Shown here: piece by piece, positions 40,696 through 49,383 of the stretch
How positions within the stretch are numbered: position 1 is the first letter of the stretch
Layout of the letters: the number at the start of each line of letters is the position of its first letter
From: JADJPO01 sp046330955
GTDB lineage: Bacteria; Actinomycetota; Actinomycetes; Actinomycetales; Kineosporiaceae
Assembly: GCA_046330955.1 (NCBI GenBank)
Contig: JAXLRT010000023.1
Coordinates: 21,029 to 85,028 of the forward strand
Reading direction: 5' to 3'
Length of the DNA stretch: 64,000 nt
Notes under the pieces: generated by a model
Told to the model about the DNA's origin: nothing
What the model saw: only the letters and a program-made list of their open reading frames with translations
Database searches by the model: none
Position numbers and translations under genes: made by a program

Positions 40696-41773
40696 TCCGG
40701 CGGCGGTCGGTACGGCGTCGGTCGATCACGATCGGGGCGATCTCGGGGCCGGCGGCGGACGCGATCAGCCGCTGGTAGAGGCGGACATGGTCGTCGACCA
40801 TACGCGCCATGCTGAACCGCTCCTCGGCGGCGCGACGGCAGGCGGCCCGGTCGATCCGGTCGAGCTGCCCGACGGCCTCGGCGAGGTCGGAGACCTCCTC
40901 GTGCAGGTAGCCGGTGACGCCCGGCTCGACGATCTGTCGCGCCGCACCGTGCGGTCGGGCGATGACCGGGGTGCCGCAGGCCAGCGCCTCGGCCATCACC
41001 AGGCCGAACGGTTCCGGCCAGCCGATCGGGTTGATCAGCGCCTCGGCGCGCCCGACCAGGTCGATGCGCACGTCCTCGTCCGGCTCGAACATCAGCGTGA
41101 CGTCGTCGCCCAGCAGCGGCTCGACGACCTCGGCGAAGTACTGCCGCTCGATCGGCTCGCGCATCTTGACCATCACGGTCAGCGGCAGGCCGGCCTTGCG
41201 CGCGACCTCGATGGCCAGGTGCACGCCCTTGTCGGGGTTCATCCGGCCGACGAACACCAGGAATCCGCCGCCGCCGGGGCCGGGCAGGTACCGGGTGGTG
41301 TCGATGCCGTGCGGGATGACCGCGGCGACCGGGATGTCGGGTGCGCTGGCTCGCTGCGGCCCGGAGATGCAGATGAGGTGGGCGCGGCCCGGCAGGCGGG
41401 AGTAGAGCTGGCGAGCCTTGTCGTCGAACGGACCGTGCATGGTGGTCACCACCGGCACCTCGGGCCGGCTGAGGTGGCTGGCGAGCAGCGGTCCGACCAC
41501 GGTGTGGTCGTGGATCACGTCGACATCCGACAGGGCGCGATAGGCCGCCTCGACGTGCACGCTCTCGTACGTGCTGTCCTGGATGGGCTCGACCGGCCCG
41601 TCGAACAGCCACGATCGACTCACCGGGCAGGTCGAACTGCCGATGGTGAAGAGCTCGACCTCGTGGCCGGCGAGCTGTAGACCCCGGGCGAGGTTGTCGA
41701 TGACGGCCTCACTGCCGCCGTACCGCGGTGGTGGAACGGGAATCCATGGTCCGGCGATCATTCCGATACGCAC
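40634..41773 (-). CDS. GT4 family glycosyltransferase
   Basis: A 379-residue GT-B enzyme. The N-terminal PPPRYGGSEAVIDNLARGL loop and the C-terminal nucleotide-sugar site (INPIGWPEPFGLVMAEALAC, then GTPVIARPHGAARQIV) are typical of family 4; the EX7E motif lies in PEPFGLVMAEAL. The GTG at 41773 has GGAGGAG upstream. Donor and acceptor are unknown; the neighbour is a glycogen-debranching-type hydrolase, which suggests storage or capsular glucan metabolism. The C-terminus is Arg-rich and its coding region overlaps the neighbour. Confidence 0.87.
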   Translation of the reverse strand: MRIGMIAGPWIPVPPPRYGGSEAVIDNLARGLQLAGHEVELFTIGSSTCPVSRSWLFDGPVEPIQDSTYESVHVEAAYRALSDVDVIHDHTVVGPLLASHLSRPEVPVVTTMHGPFDDKARQLYSRLPGRAHLICISGPQRASAPDIPVAAVIPHGIDTTRYLPGPGGGGFLVFVGRMNPDKGVHLAIEVARKAGLPLTVMVKMREPIERQYFAEVVEPLLGDDVTLMFEPDEDVRIDLVGRAEALINPIGWPEPFGLVMAEALACGTPVIARPHGAARQIVEPGVTGYLHEEVSDLAEAVGQLDRIDRAACRRAAEERFSMARMVDDHVRLYQRLIASAAGPEIAPIVIDRRRTDRRRINGWTASGPAAGELSRPAAR

Positions 41774-41908
41774 GTGACTGTCTCCTCCGTGTTCAAGAGG
41801 ACGGCGCGCTCGGCGGCGTCCTGTGTCCTGCGCCGCGGACCCGGCGGCGCATTGCACATGAAACGGAGGTTTGCCCAACTCATCCCCGAAATAACCCTAA
41901 AGACGAGA

Positions 41909-43120
41909 TCAAGATGCGGCGGGGTCACGCCCCAGCCGTTCACCCACGGCCGCGAACAGCACCGCGAGCGAGGCAGCGGCGAGGCAGCCCGCGGGGTAGA
42001 GCACGACGGTCCAGCGCTGTTCGGGTTGCAGCGCCGAGGCGTGGGTGAGCATCGTCGGGACGATCGCCAGGGCGATCGCCGGCAGGGAACATCCGAGTGC
42101 CCGGGGCCAGCGTGAGCCGGTGGGCAGCTGGGACGCCGCGATCAGCGCGGCGCAGATGGTGGTGGCGGCCGCGACGGCGCGCAACGGGGCCAGTTGCCAG
42201 CCGCGCAACGCCTCGGCGAGGTCGGGCCGGACGGCGATCAGCACCACGGTGCCGCCGAGCGTGACGCCGGCGACGGTGCGGGTCAGGTCGGTCCAGGTCG
42301 ACCGGATGCCGTCCGCGGCGAGCAGGGTGGCCGCCGCGACCCAGCCCGGGTGCGCGATCATCGCGAGCAGCTCGGACCGGTTCGGGGTCAGTCCCAGCAT
42401 GTTGAGATCGCGCGCGGTCCAGGCGAGGTCGGTGACCAGCGGCACGGTCACGGTGAGCCAGGGCAGCAGGGCCGCGGCGGAGGCTCGGTCGGCAATCCGC
42501 AGTTGAGTGCTGTGCCAGAGCACGGCCAGCGACAGGCAGGTGGCCGCGAGCGCGTGCGCCGCCAGGTCACGGGAGTCGACGGGGCCGCCGGCGAGAACCC
42601 CGCGCAGTGCCCAGGTGCTGGTGATCACCGCGGTCAGCAGCACGAGCAGGATCACCGGGCGTGACCGGTGCCGGAGCTCGCCGCGGTGGCGGCTGCGGGC
42701 GATCTCGGTCTCGGCCGACGCCCGGCGGCTCGGGGCCGATCTGGTCTGCGGTGTCGGCTCCGGTACGGGCTTCGCTGCGCGCTTCGGTGCGGGCTTCGGT
42801 GCGGGCTTCGGTGGGGTGTCGACCGGTGCAGCGGTTCGGACCCGGGCGAGCTCGGCCATCTGCTGGGCGTCGTGGTAGGCAGCCTGCTGGGCTGCCTCGT
42901 GGGCGGCTCGGCGGGCGGCGTCCTGGGCGGCCGGCTCGGCGGCGTCCTGGGCTGCCTGCTCCGCTGCGCGCTGGGCGGCGTGCTGGGCGGCTTCGTAGGT
43001 GGCCTGCCACGCGGCCTCGAGAGCCAGCACGTCGGGGGTCGCGACCTGGCCGGCGCGCTCGGCGGCCTCGCGCTCGGCGCGGCGGGCCTCTCGCCGGGTC
43101 AGCGGGACCGTTTGCTCCAT
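41909..43120 (-). CDS. Membrane protein with an alanine-rich N-terminal coiled coil
   Basis: A 403-residue protein I do not recognise. It starts TRREARRAEREAAE, then about 55 residues of repeated QAA/DAA/RAA units (for example AQRAAEQAAQDAAEPAAQDA) that predict a long helix. A Pro/Lys-rich stretch (PPKPAPKPAPKRAAKPVPEP) follows, and then about seven membrane segments from residue 160 onward (VILLVLLTAVITSTWAL). The start could also be the GTG at 43138; neither has a ribosome site. The soluble part is probably cytoplasmic. No function is assigned. Confidence 0.7.
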   Translation of the reverse strand: MEQTVPLTRREARRAEREAAERAGQVATPDVLALEAAWQATYEAAQHAAQRAAEQAAQDAAEPAAQDAARRAAHEAAQQAAYHDAQQMAELARVRTAAPVDTPPKPAPKPAPKRAAKPVPEPTPQTRSAPSRRASAETEIARSRHRGELRHRSRPVILLVLLTAVITSTWALRGVLAGGPVDSRDLAAHALAATCLSLAVLWHSTQLRIADRASAAALLPWLTVTVPLVTDLAWTARDLNMLGLTPNRSELLAMIAHPGWVAAATLLAADGIRSTWTDLTRTVAGVTLGGTVVLIAVRPDLAEALRGWQLAPLRAVAAATTICAALIAASQLPTGSRWPRALGCSLPAIALAIVPTMLTHASALQPEQRWTVVLYPAGCLAAASLAVLFAAVGERLGRDPAAS

Positions 43121-43197
43121 GTGGGTGCACGTCGTCACGCACCGCGAGCAGCTTGAGCCCGTTGGGACTCGACGTTGGCCTCGGCGTTGGCCTCGGC

Positions 43198-43656
43198 TCA
43201 GCCCTCGGAGGGCTCGCCGGTCGGGATCGGTCGCCCCTCGAAGGGGGTGGACAGCACCACGGTGGTCTTGGTCGCCACGCCGGCTGCGGCCCGGATGCGT
43301 GCCAGCAGGGTCTCGAGGGTGCCGGGAGTGGCTACCCGCACCTTGAGGATGTAGTTGTCCGCCCCGGCCACCGAGTGGCAGGCCTCGATCTCGGGCAGGG
43401 CGGCGAGGCGGTCGGGCACGTCGTCCGGGGCGGCCGGGTCGAGGGGGGTGACCGAGACGAAGGCGGTGAGCGGCAGGCCCAGCGCCTCGGGGTCGACCAG
43501 GATGGTGTAGCCACGGATCACGCCGCGCTGCTCCAGCCGGCGCACGCGTTGATGGACGGCGGAGGTGGACAGCCCCGTCGCCTTGCCCAGGTCGGTGAAA
43601 CTCATCCGCCCGTCTCGGGACAGCAGATGAACGATCTGCTGGTCGATCTCTTCCAC
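43198..43656 (-). CDS. Lrp/AsnC family transcriptional regulator
   Basis: A 152-residue feast/famine regulator: winged helix-turn-helix at residues 1-50 (IDQQIVHLLSRDGRMSF, then LSTSAVHQRVRRLEQRGVI) and a RAM ligand-binding domain (VSVTPLDPAAPDDVPDRL, then SVAGADNYILKVRV). Such regulators sense amino acids. The GTG start is preceded by TAGTCT seven bases away; this box overlaps the -10 box of the divergent exonuclease gene by two bases. Confidence 0.9.
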   Translation of the reverse strand: MEEIDQQIVHLLSRDGRMSFTDLGKATGLSTSAVHQRVRRLEQRGVIRGYTILVDPEALGLPLTAFVSVTPLDPAAPDDVPDRLAALPEIEACHSVAGADNYILKVRVATPGTLETLLARIRAAAGVATKTTVVLSTPFEGRPIPTGEPSEG

Positions 43657-43663
43657 GTCGCGA

Positions 43664-43673
43664 AGACTACGCT
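43664..43673. promoter_or_regulatory. Two overlapping divergent -10 boxes (lrp-like and exonuclease genes)
   Basis: In a 23-base intergenic space, TAGTCT (minus strand, 43669-43664, seven bases from the GTG) and TACGCT (plus strand, 43668-43673, six bases from the ATG) share bases 43668-43669. Both predict leaderless transcripts. Simultaneous occupation by two polymerases would be impossible. Confidence 0.6.
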
Positions 43674-43679
43674 GCCCCG

Positions 43680-44636
43680 ATGAGTGGTCGCCTGATGCTG
43701 GTCGATTCGGCCTCGCTGTATTTCCGGGCCTTCTTCGGGGTGAAGGATCCGATCATGGCCCCGGACGGCACGCCGGTCAACGCGGTGCGCGGGTTCCTCG
43801 ACATGCTCGCCACGTTGATCACGAGGCAGCGCCCGACTCGGCTGGTGGCTTGTTGGGACGACGACTGGCGCCCCGCGTTCCGAGTGGCCGCGATCCCCTC
43901 CTACAAGGCGCACCGGATGGCTCCGGTGCAGCCCGCCGGTGGCCCGGACGTCGAGATCACCCCGGATGCGCTCGACGTCCAGGTGCCGATCATCGCGGCG
44001 GCGCTCGAGGTGCTCGGGATCGCCCGGCTGGGCCGGGCGGGGTTGGAGGCGGACGACGTGATCGGCACGCTGACCACCCGCGAGGTGCGGCGGGCGCACG
44101 CCGCAGGGGCGGCGGCGGACGTCGAGGTGGTCACCGGGGATCGCGACCTGTTCCAGCTCGTGGACGACGCCGGCGTGGTGCGGGTGCTCTACACCGGCAA
44201 GGGGGTGCGCAATCTGGACGAGGTCGACCAGGGGAGGTTGGCCGAGAAGTACGGCGTCGCCGACGGGGCCGGGTATGCGGCGATGGCCGCGCTGCGCGGT
44301 GATCCCAGCGACGGTCTGCCGGGGGTGCCGGGCATCGGCGAGAAGACCGCGGCCTCGCTGATCGCCCGCTACCGGGATCTGCCGACGCTGCGGGCGGCGG
44401 CGGCCTCGCCGGACAGCGACCTGTCCCCCGCCAACCGTCGCCGGTTGCTGGAGGCGGCCGACTATCTCGACGTGGCACCGAAGGTGGTCGAGGTGGTGCG
44501 CGAGGCGGACCTGCCGGTGGTGGACGACGCGCTACCGCTGACCCCGCACGATCACGACGCGCTGGTCGCGTTCTCGGCCCGCTGGAACCTGGACTCCCCC
44601 GTGGCCCGGCTGGTCGGCGCGTTGTCCGGGCGGTGA
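43680..44636 (+). CDS. 5'-3' exonuclease (PolA N-terminal/FEN type)
   Basis: A 318-residue flap endonuclease/5'-3' exonuclease without a polymerase domain, corresponding in context to Rv2090. Metal-binding acidic motifs are MLVDSASLYFRAFFG, LVACWDDDWRPAFR, EADDVIGTLTTRE and VVTGDRDLFQLVDD; the helix-hairpin-helix is GLPGVPGIGEKTAASLI. It processes flaps and primers during repair and replication. The ATG directly follows a TAnnnT box. Confidence 0.9.
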   Translation: MSGRLMLVDSASLYFRAFFGVKDPIMAPDGTPVNAVRGFLDMLATLITRQRPTRLVACWDDDWRPAFRVAAIPSYKAHRMAPVQPAGGPDVEITPDALDVQVPIIAAALEVLGIARLGRAGLEADDVIGTLTTREVRRAHAAGAAADVEVVTGDRDLFQLVDDAGVVRVLYTGKGVRNLDEVDQGRLAEKYGVADGAGYAAMAALRGDPSDGLPGVPGIGEKTAASLIARYRDLPTLRAAAASPDSDLSPANRRRLLEAADYLDVAPKVVEVVREADLPVVDDALPLTPHDHDALVAFSARWNLDSPVARLVGALSGR

Positions 44637-44669
44637 CCCGCGCGCGGTGGTGCGCCGGTCAGCCGGAGT

Positions 44670-45875
44670 TCAGCCCGCGGTGCCGTGCCAGAGGGCGAGG
44701 ATCCGGTTGGCCCAGGCGGTGTTGACCAGCCCCAGGGCCGGCAGGTTGTGCATCATCAACGAGTCCTGCGTGGGCCGGAAGGACCCCTTGGTGCCGAAGC
44801 ACCCCCCGGGGACGAGGGTCACCCGGGTCTCGTCGCGGGTGAAGTCGAGCCGTCCGGGTGCCAGCGGCTGGCCCACCAGCGCCAGTTCCTCGGCCCAGAT
44901 GTCGACCATCGGGTCGTAGCGCCCGATGAGCTTGCCCCACCAGGCGCGCGCGGACTTCTCGGACGCCGCGCATGCGGGCCACTGATCGGGATGCTTCGTG
45001 GTGTCGGCCTTGTCGACCCCGATGTACTCGTCGTTCAGCCCGAACAGAGCGTGACCCAACTCGTGGGCGGCGACCACCGCCGAGCCGCTCGGATTCTTGC
45101 TCGAAACGTCCACCAGGACGCCGGCGAACGGTTGATCGTCCGTACGGCGCAGCATGGGCTTGCTCGGGAAGTCGGGCAGGAAGAAGTTCGAGGTCGACCC
45201 GGACACCGACCGGATCCCGGAATCGTACGCGAGCGTGACGATCGCAAGATCGGGCAGGTCGCCCACCTGCTGCGACGGGTCGACGTCGAGCCAGCTGTTC
45301 GGTTTGGCCGGCGAGCGGTCGGTGAGCCAGACGTTGAACGTGTCCCGGTGGGACCGCCAGGGCTCGATCCCGAAGATGCCGATGATCGGCTCGGTGCCGT
45401 CCGCGGCGATCTGCCCGGCCCGATCGACCAGGTGGACGTGCCCGTCCCAGCCCAGGTCGAGCAGCGCGGTGGCGCGCAGTCGCTTGGTGTCCGGCCAGCC
45501 CCAGCCCGCGAACACGAGGTTGATCCGGTCGGCGTCGACGCGGTTGTGACCGGGGACCAGCTCGGTCAGGCCCGCGGGGACGACGCGCCGCCCGCCGCGG
45601 GTCGGCGAGTGCCCGGCCGTCGCCGTCCCCGAACTCGCGGTCCCGGAGCTCGCGGTGGACGACACCGATGCCGGGGTCGAGGAGCCGGTGACCGCCGGTG
45701 AGGCGGATCCACTCGCACCGGGTGTGGTCGCGCCCGCTGTGGGCGGCGAGGTCATCTTCGCGGCGGGCGGGGAATCCTGCTGACAGGCGGCCAGCAGTAG
45801 CGCCAGCAGCAGGCCGCACGCCACGCGTACCGCTCGTCGTGCCGTTCGCACCGGACCGGCCTCCGCCGTGCTCAT
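44670..45875 (-). CDS. M64-like zinc metallopeptidase lipoprotein, copy 2
   Basis: A 401-residue lipoprotein (lipobox LLAAC, Cys31) with a Ser/Thr/Ala-rich linker to about residue 88 and a peptidase domain resembling the IgA-peptidase M64 family. The zinc motif HELGHALFGLNDEY provides HExxH and a downstream acidic residue. LVFAGWGW and IGIFGIEPWRS are further conserved blocks. The substrate is unknown. The gene overlaps its paralogue by four bases (ATGA) and is nearly identical to it over long blocks, so the pair arose by tandem duplication. Confidence 0.8.
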   Translation of the reverse strand: MSTAEAGPVRTARRAVRVACGLLLALLLAACQQDSPPAAKMTSPPTAGATTPGASGSASPAVTGSSTPASVSSTASSGTASSGTATAGHSPTRGGRRVVPAGLTELVPGHNRVDADRINLVFAGWGWPDTKRLRATALLDLGWDGHVHLVDRAGQIAADGTEPIIGIFGIEPWRSHRDTFNVWLTDRSPAKPNSWLDVDPSQQVGDLPDLAIVTLAYDSGIRSVSGSTSNFFLPDFPSKPMLRRTDDQPFAGVLVDVSSKNPSGSAVVAAHELGHALFGLNDEYIGVDKADTTKHPDQWPACAASEKSARAWWGKLIGRYDPMVDIWAEELALVGQPLAPGRLDFTRDETRVTLVPGGCFGTKGSFRPTQDSLMMHNLPALGLVNTAWANRILALWHGTAG

Positions 45876-47047
45876 CGTGCCGCGGTGCCGTGCCAGAGGG
45901 CGAGGATCCGGTTGGCCCAGGCGGTGTTGACCAGGCCCAGGGCCGGCAGGTTGTGCATCATCAACGAGTCCTCGGTGGAGCGGAAGGACCCCTTGTTGCC
46001 GTAGCAGCCGCCCGGGACGAGGGTCACCCGAACCTTGTCGCGGTAGTAGGCCAGGGCGTCCGGCGACACCGGTTGGCCCGCCAGGGCCAGTTCCTTCGCC
46101 CAGGTGTCGATCATCGGGTCGTAGCGTCCGATGAGCTTGCCCCACCAGGCGCGCGCCGACTTCTCGGACGCGGCGCAGGAGGGCCACTGGTCGGGATGCT
46201 TCGTGGTGTCGACCTTGTCGACGCCGACGTACTCGTCGTTCAGCCCGAACAGGGCGTGACCCAACTCGTGGGCGGACTCGATCGCCGAGTTGCTCGGGTC
46301 CTTGCTGGACACGTTGACCACGGCGTTGCTGAACGGCTGATCATCTTTGCGGCGCAGGGTGGGCCTGCTCGGGAAGTCGGGGATGAAGAAGTCCTGCCCC
46401 AGACCAGTCTGCGACACGACTCCCCCGTCGAGCGCGAGTGTGATCATGACGAGATCGGGCAGGTCGACCACGGGAGCGACCTGGCTGGCCAACAGCCAGC
46501 TCTTCGGCTTGGCCGGGGTCCGGTCGGTGATCCAGATGTTGAACTTGTCCCGGTTGGACCGCCAGGGCTCGATGCCGAAGATGCCGATGATCGGGATGGT
46601 GCCGTTCGGGACGATCTCGCCCGAGAGGTTCGCCAGCTTGACGTGCCCGTCCCAGCCCAGGTGCACCAGCGCGGTGGATCGTAGCCGCTTCGTGTCGGAC
46701 CAGCCCCAGCCCGCGAACACCAGGTTGATCCGGTCGGCATCCACCCGGTTGTGACCGGGGATCAGCTCGGTCACCCCCGCCGGGACGACGCGCCCGCCGC
46801 GCGTGGGTGAGTGTCCGGTCGTGGTGGGGCGCGACGTGGGGGCCGCCGCTGTCGTCGACGTGGCGGTGGCCGGGGTCGTGGAGGCGACTGTGGACGGCTC
46901 CGGTGAGGACGACCCAGCCACCTCGGACGACGTCACACCGGGGGCCGGGGACGACGGCACCGCCGCCGGTGACGGAGACCCGCTACCGCAGGCCGTCAAC
47001 GTCATCACCAGCATCACGCCGGCTGTCACGATTCTCGAGGGACGCAC
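45872..47047 (-). CDS. M64-like zinc metallopeptidase lipoprotein, copy 1
   Basis: A 391-residue paralogue of the following gene: lipobox LTAC (Cys20), Ser/Thr/Pro-rich linker, then the same peptidase domain with AHELGHALFGLNDEYVGVDK. The GTG at 47047 has GGAGG five bases upstream. The C-terminal 150 residues are almost the same in both copies (for example SEKSARAWWGKLIGRYDPM), while the linker and the strand before the zinc site differ. This suggests concerted evolution of the catalytic core. Located between exonuclease and helY, where M. tuberculosis has no such pair. Confidence 0.8.
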   Translation of the reverse strand: MRPSRIVTAGVMLVMTLTACGSGSPSPAAVPSSPAPGVTSSEVAGSSSPEPSTVASTTPATATSTTAAAPTSRPTTTGHSPTRGGRVVPAGVTELIPGHNRVDADRINLVFAGWGWSDTKRLRSTALVHLGWDGHVKLANLSGEIVPNGTIPIIGIFGIEPWRSNRDKFNIWITDRTPAKPKSWLLASQVAPVVDLPDLVMITLALDGGVVSQTGLGQDFFIPDFPSRPTLRRKDDQPFSNAVVNVSSKDPSNSAIESAHELGHALFGLNDEYVGVDKVDTTKHPDQWPSCAASEKSARAWWGKLIGRYDPMIDTWAKELALAGQPVSPDALAYYRDKVRVTLVPGGCYGNKGSFRSTEDSLMMHNLPALGLVNTAWANRILALWHGTAAR

Positions 47048-47247
47048 AGAAACCTCCGGGTCGGGCCGATCAGCCACGTCGCCACTGCAACCGTTCGGTG
47101 CCGACAGAACCCGTCTTGAGGGAATCGCCGAAGAATCGCAGAGGCATCTCCCCCCTTGGTCGCGCAGCGGGCGGCTTCGGTTGACACCTCGAACTCGCCA
47201 CGCAGGAATGCAACGAGAAATGTCGCCGTACCGCGCATCGCCGGCGG

Positions 47248-49134
47248 TCAGAACGGTGGTGGCTCGCCCTCCGAGCGAGGAAGCGGCGGCAGTGGCCACG
47301 CCCCGGGGAGGTCGCCTTCGGCCGCCAGCGGTGGCGGCGCGTCAGGCGGTTCGCTGATCTGATGCCCGGACGGCGTGCGCCAGGTGATCTGCCCGGTCAC
47401 CGGATCGAGGCTCGGGGTGAACCCGGCGTGAGTCTTCAAAAGATGGTGGAACCGGCACAGCGGGGCCAGGTTGTGCTCGCTCGTCTCGCCGTCCTTGCCG
47501 TAGGCGGTGACGTGGTCGAGGTCGGTGTCGATCGCGGGCCGTCCGCATCCGGGGTGGGAGCACCGTGGCCGGGTGGCCTTGACGAGTGCCTTCACGAACG
47601 GCGACGGCGTGTAGCCCGGGTCGGTCGCGGCCCGGCCGATCGCGATCAGGGTGCCGTAGGTCGGTGAGCCGGGTCGGTCATCGAGGACTTGGCAGCGCCA
47701 GATCGCGCGCTTGCCGTACTTGTCGAGGATCGCGGCGAGGGCCTCGGTGGGGATCGGCCCGTGGCCTGCGGCTTCGACCCATCCGGTGCCGGTGGGTGGT
47801 GGCGTGCCCGCCCACAACGCGGCGAGGACCTGGAACGGGATGGTCACGTTCAACGACACCTTGGGTTCGACCCGGATCCCCGGGCAGACGGGGGGTGGGG
47901 TGCTGATGGCATCGCCGCCGAGCAGGCCAGCGCCCGTCACCGGGTGGTCGGCCCGCTGCCCGGAGGTCGGGCTCTCGGCGGCCCGGCCGGGTGTGTGATC
48001 GGTGTGGACACGGTCGCCTTCAGCGCTGGTGGTGGGCAGCAGTGGGGTGATGGTGTCGGGGTCGGTGACCAGGTCGAAGATGATCTGCGCCATCGACGCC
48101 GCCTGCCGTTCCCGCGCCGCCGCCGAGCCACCGGTCGATGCCGAGGCGGTGCCGGTGGCCGATCCCGCACCCGGGCAGGCAGCCGCCTGCACCCGGTGCA
48201 GCAACGCTGCATGCAGATCGGCGATGCTCGTGATCGACCCCCGATAGGTGAGGGCGGCACGGCCGTAGCCCTGCTGGCTGACCTTGACGGAGTCCTTCTC
48301 CGCCGCCGCGTCATCCAGGATCCGCCGATACGCCCCCGGATCAGCCTGGGCGACCAGCCGCTCGATCCGGTTCCGCAACCCCACGACCCCGAGCTGCTCG
48401 GCCACGGGCAGGATCATCTTCTCCACCCAGTCCCGCGCCCGACCCGCCTCCAGCCGCTCGGTCTGCCGCGCGATGTCCCGCGCACGGGTCGTGGAGATCG
48501 TCCCGTCGAGCAGCGCCTGGTAGAGCCGGCCATGCTCCTCCGGCCAGGTCGCCAGCATCTCGACTCGGGCCCGCAGTCCCGACGGGCTGGTCCGCGCCAC
48601 GGCAGCGACCTCTTCGATCGCCGCGGTCAGGGCGCGTTCCTCGGGGTCACGGACCCATTCCGGCAGCTTCATCTCGAGGCTGAGATCGAGTTCGTGCGGA
48701 TGCCGCGCCTGATACCGCCACGCCAGTTCACGAGTCAGCTGCGCCTGCGTCAGCTCGATGTGGGTGATCGCCTGCCGACACGCCACCGCCGCCGAGACCA
48801 CCTCGGCATCGGTGAGCCCGGACGGCTGCGATTGCGCCAACGTCACCGCGGCCACGGTCACCAGCGACGGCTCGACCTGACCCGGCTTCAGGAACGTCCG
48901 GCAGATCCGCCCCGCCACCGCATCCCGGTCGTCCTCGTTCTCCGGTCCGCCGTCCCCGAACCAGCCCCAGACCGCATCCCGCGCCGACAACCGCTCCCGC
49001 TGCCCGGCGACCTGCTCCTGCAGTGTGACGTTCGCGGCCCGCAGCGCCTCGACCTCGCCGCGCAACGCGTCGTTCTCGACCCCGAGCCGAGCCACCTCGG
49101 CATCAGCGTCGTGTAACAGGTCGGCCGTGAACAT
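47248..49134 (-). CDS. DUF222/13E12-family HNH endonuclease
   Basis: A 628-residue protein of the actinobacterial 13E12 repeat family. Residues 1-50 predict a coiled coil (NDALRGEVEALRAANVTL), residues about 100-330 are the DUF222 domain, and the C-terminal HNH nuclease motif is DTDLDHVTAYGKDG, then HNLAPLCRFHHLLKTH, after the zinc-type CSHPGCGRP. The role may be DNA cleavage or mobility. The ATG is seven bases from a TAGACT box, and a LexA-type site lies directly upstream. The gene separates the M64-like pair from helY. Confidence 0.88.
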   Translation of the reverse strand: MFTADLLHDADAEVARLGVENDALRGEVEALRAANVTLQEQVAGQRERLSARDAVWGWFGDGGPENEDDRDAVAGRICRTFLKPGQVEPSLVTVAAVTLAQSQPSGLTDAEVVSAAVACRQAITHIELTQAQLTRELAWRYQARHPHELDLSLEMKLPEWVRDPEERALTAAIEEVAAVARTSPSGLRARVEMLATWPEEHGRLYQALLDGTISTTRARDIARQTERLEAGRARDWVEKMILPVAEQLGVVGLRNRIERLVAQADPGAYRRILDDAAAEKDSVKVSQQGYGRAALTYRGSITSIADLHAALLHRVQAAACPGAGSATGTASASTGGSAAARERQAASMAQIIFDLVTDPDTITPLLPTTSAEGDRVHTDHTPGRAAESPTSGQRADHPVTGAGLLGGDAISTPPPVCPGIRVEPKVSLNVTIPFQVLAALWAGTPPPTGTGWVEAAGHGPIPTEALAAILDKYGKRAIWRCQVLDDRPGSPTYGTLIAIGRAATDPGYTPSPFVKALVKATRPRCSHPGCGRPAIDTDLDHVTAYGKDGETSEHNLAPLCRFHHLLKTHAGFTPSLDPVTGQITWRTPSGHQISEPPDAPPPLAAEGDLPGAWPLPPLPRSEGEPPPF

Positions 49135-49141
49135 GCCCGCA

Positions 49142-49147
49142 AGTCTA
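49142..49147 (-). promoter_or_regulatory. Leaderless-type -10 box of the HNH gene
   Basis: TAGACT on the minus strand, seven bases from the ATG at 49134. Confidence 0.5.
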
Positions 49148-49148
49148 C

Positions 49149-49164
49149 TAGAACAAACGTTCGA
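49149..49164. promoter_or_regulatory. LexA-type SOS box upstream of the HNH gene
   Basis: TAGAACAAACGTTCGA matches the actinobacterial SOS box TCGAAC-N4-GTTCGA at 11 of 12 defined positions. It lies one base upstream of the -10 box, in the right place for LexA to block polymerase. Some 13E12-family genes of M. tuberculosis are known to be LexA-regulated. Confidence 0.7.
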
Positions 49165-49248
49165 ATACGAGCACTTCGGCTGTAGGATTCCCCCGCCCCA
49201 GAACGGTTTTCACGCCCACCCAAGCGGGCTGGCGGTGGCGATCCCAAG

Positions 49249-49357
49249 GGTGGGGGCAGGCGGGGTTGGTGCGCGCGGCTGGCTGGGTCTGGCGGGAGCG
49301 CGAGCCTGCGAGCGCGGATGGATCGCCGCGCGCACCAACCCCGCCTGCCCCCACCCG
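49249..49357. repeat. Perfect 32-bp inverted repeat with 45-base spacer
   Basis: The arms 49249-49280 and 49326-49357 are exact reverse complements; a core is GGCGGGGTTGGTGCGCGC. The element lies between the start of the HNH gene and the end of helY, both on the minus strand. It could terminate helY transcription, or be a mobile or recombination structure linked to the 13E12-family gene. Confidence 0.75.
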
Positions 49358-49383
49358 GAACCACGCCGAGACCCAGTGACACC

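Noticed and set aside
43198..43656. Lrp-type regulator as controller of the kam genes
   Set aside because: Attractive because Lrp proteins sense amino acids, but it is 5 kb away with several unrelated genes between and no shared site was identified.
47026..47238. 70-codon minus-strand frame upstream of the M64-like pair
   Set aside because: No family features, and it overlaps the promoter and ribosome site of the downstream lipoprotein gene.
47689..49116. Plus-strand frame opposite the HNH gene
   Set aside because: Shadow frame without recognisable motifs; the minus strand has DUF222 and HNH.
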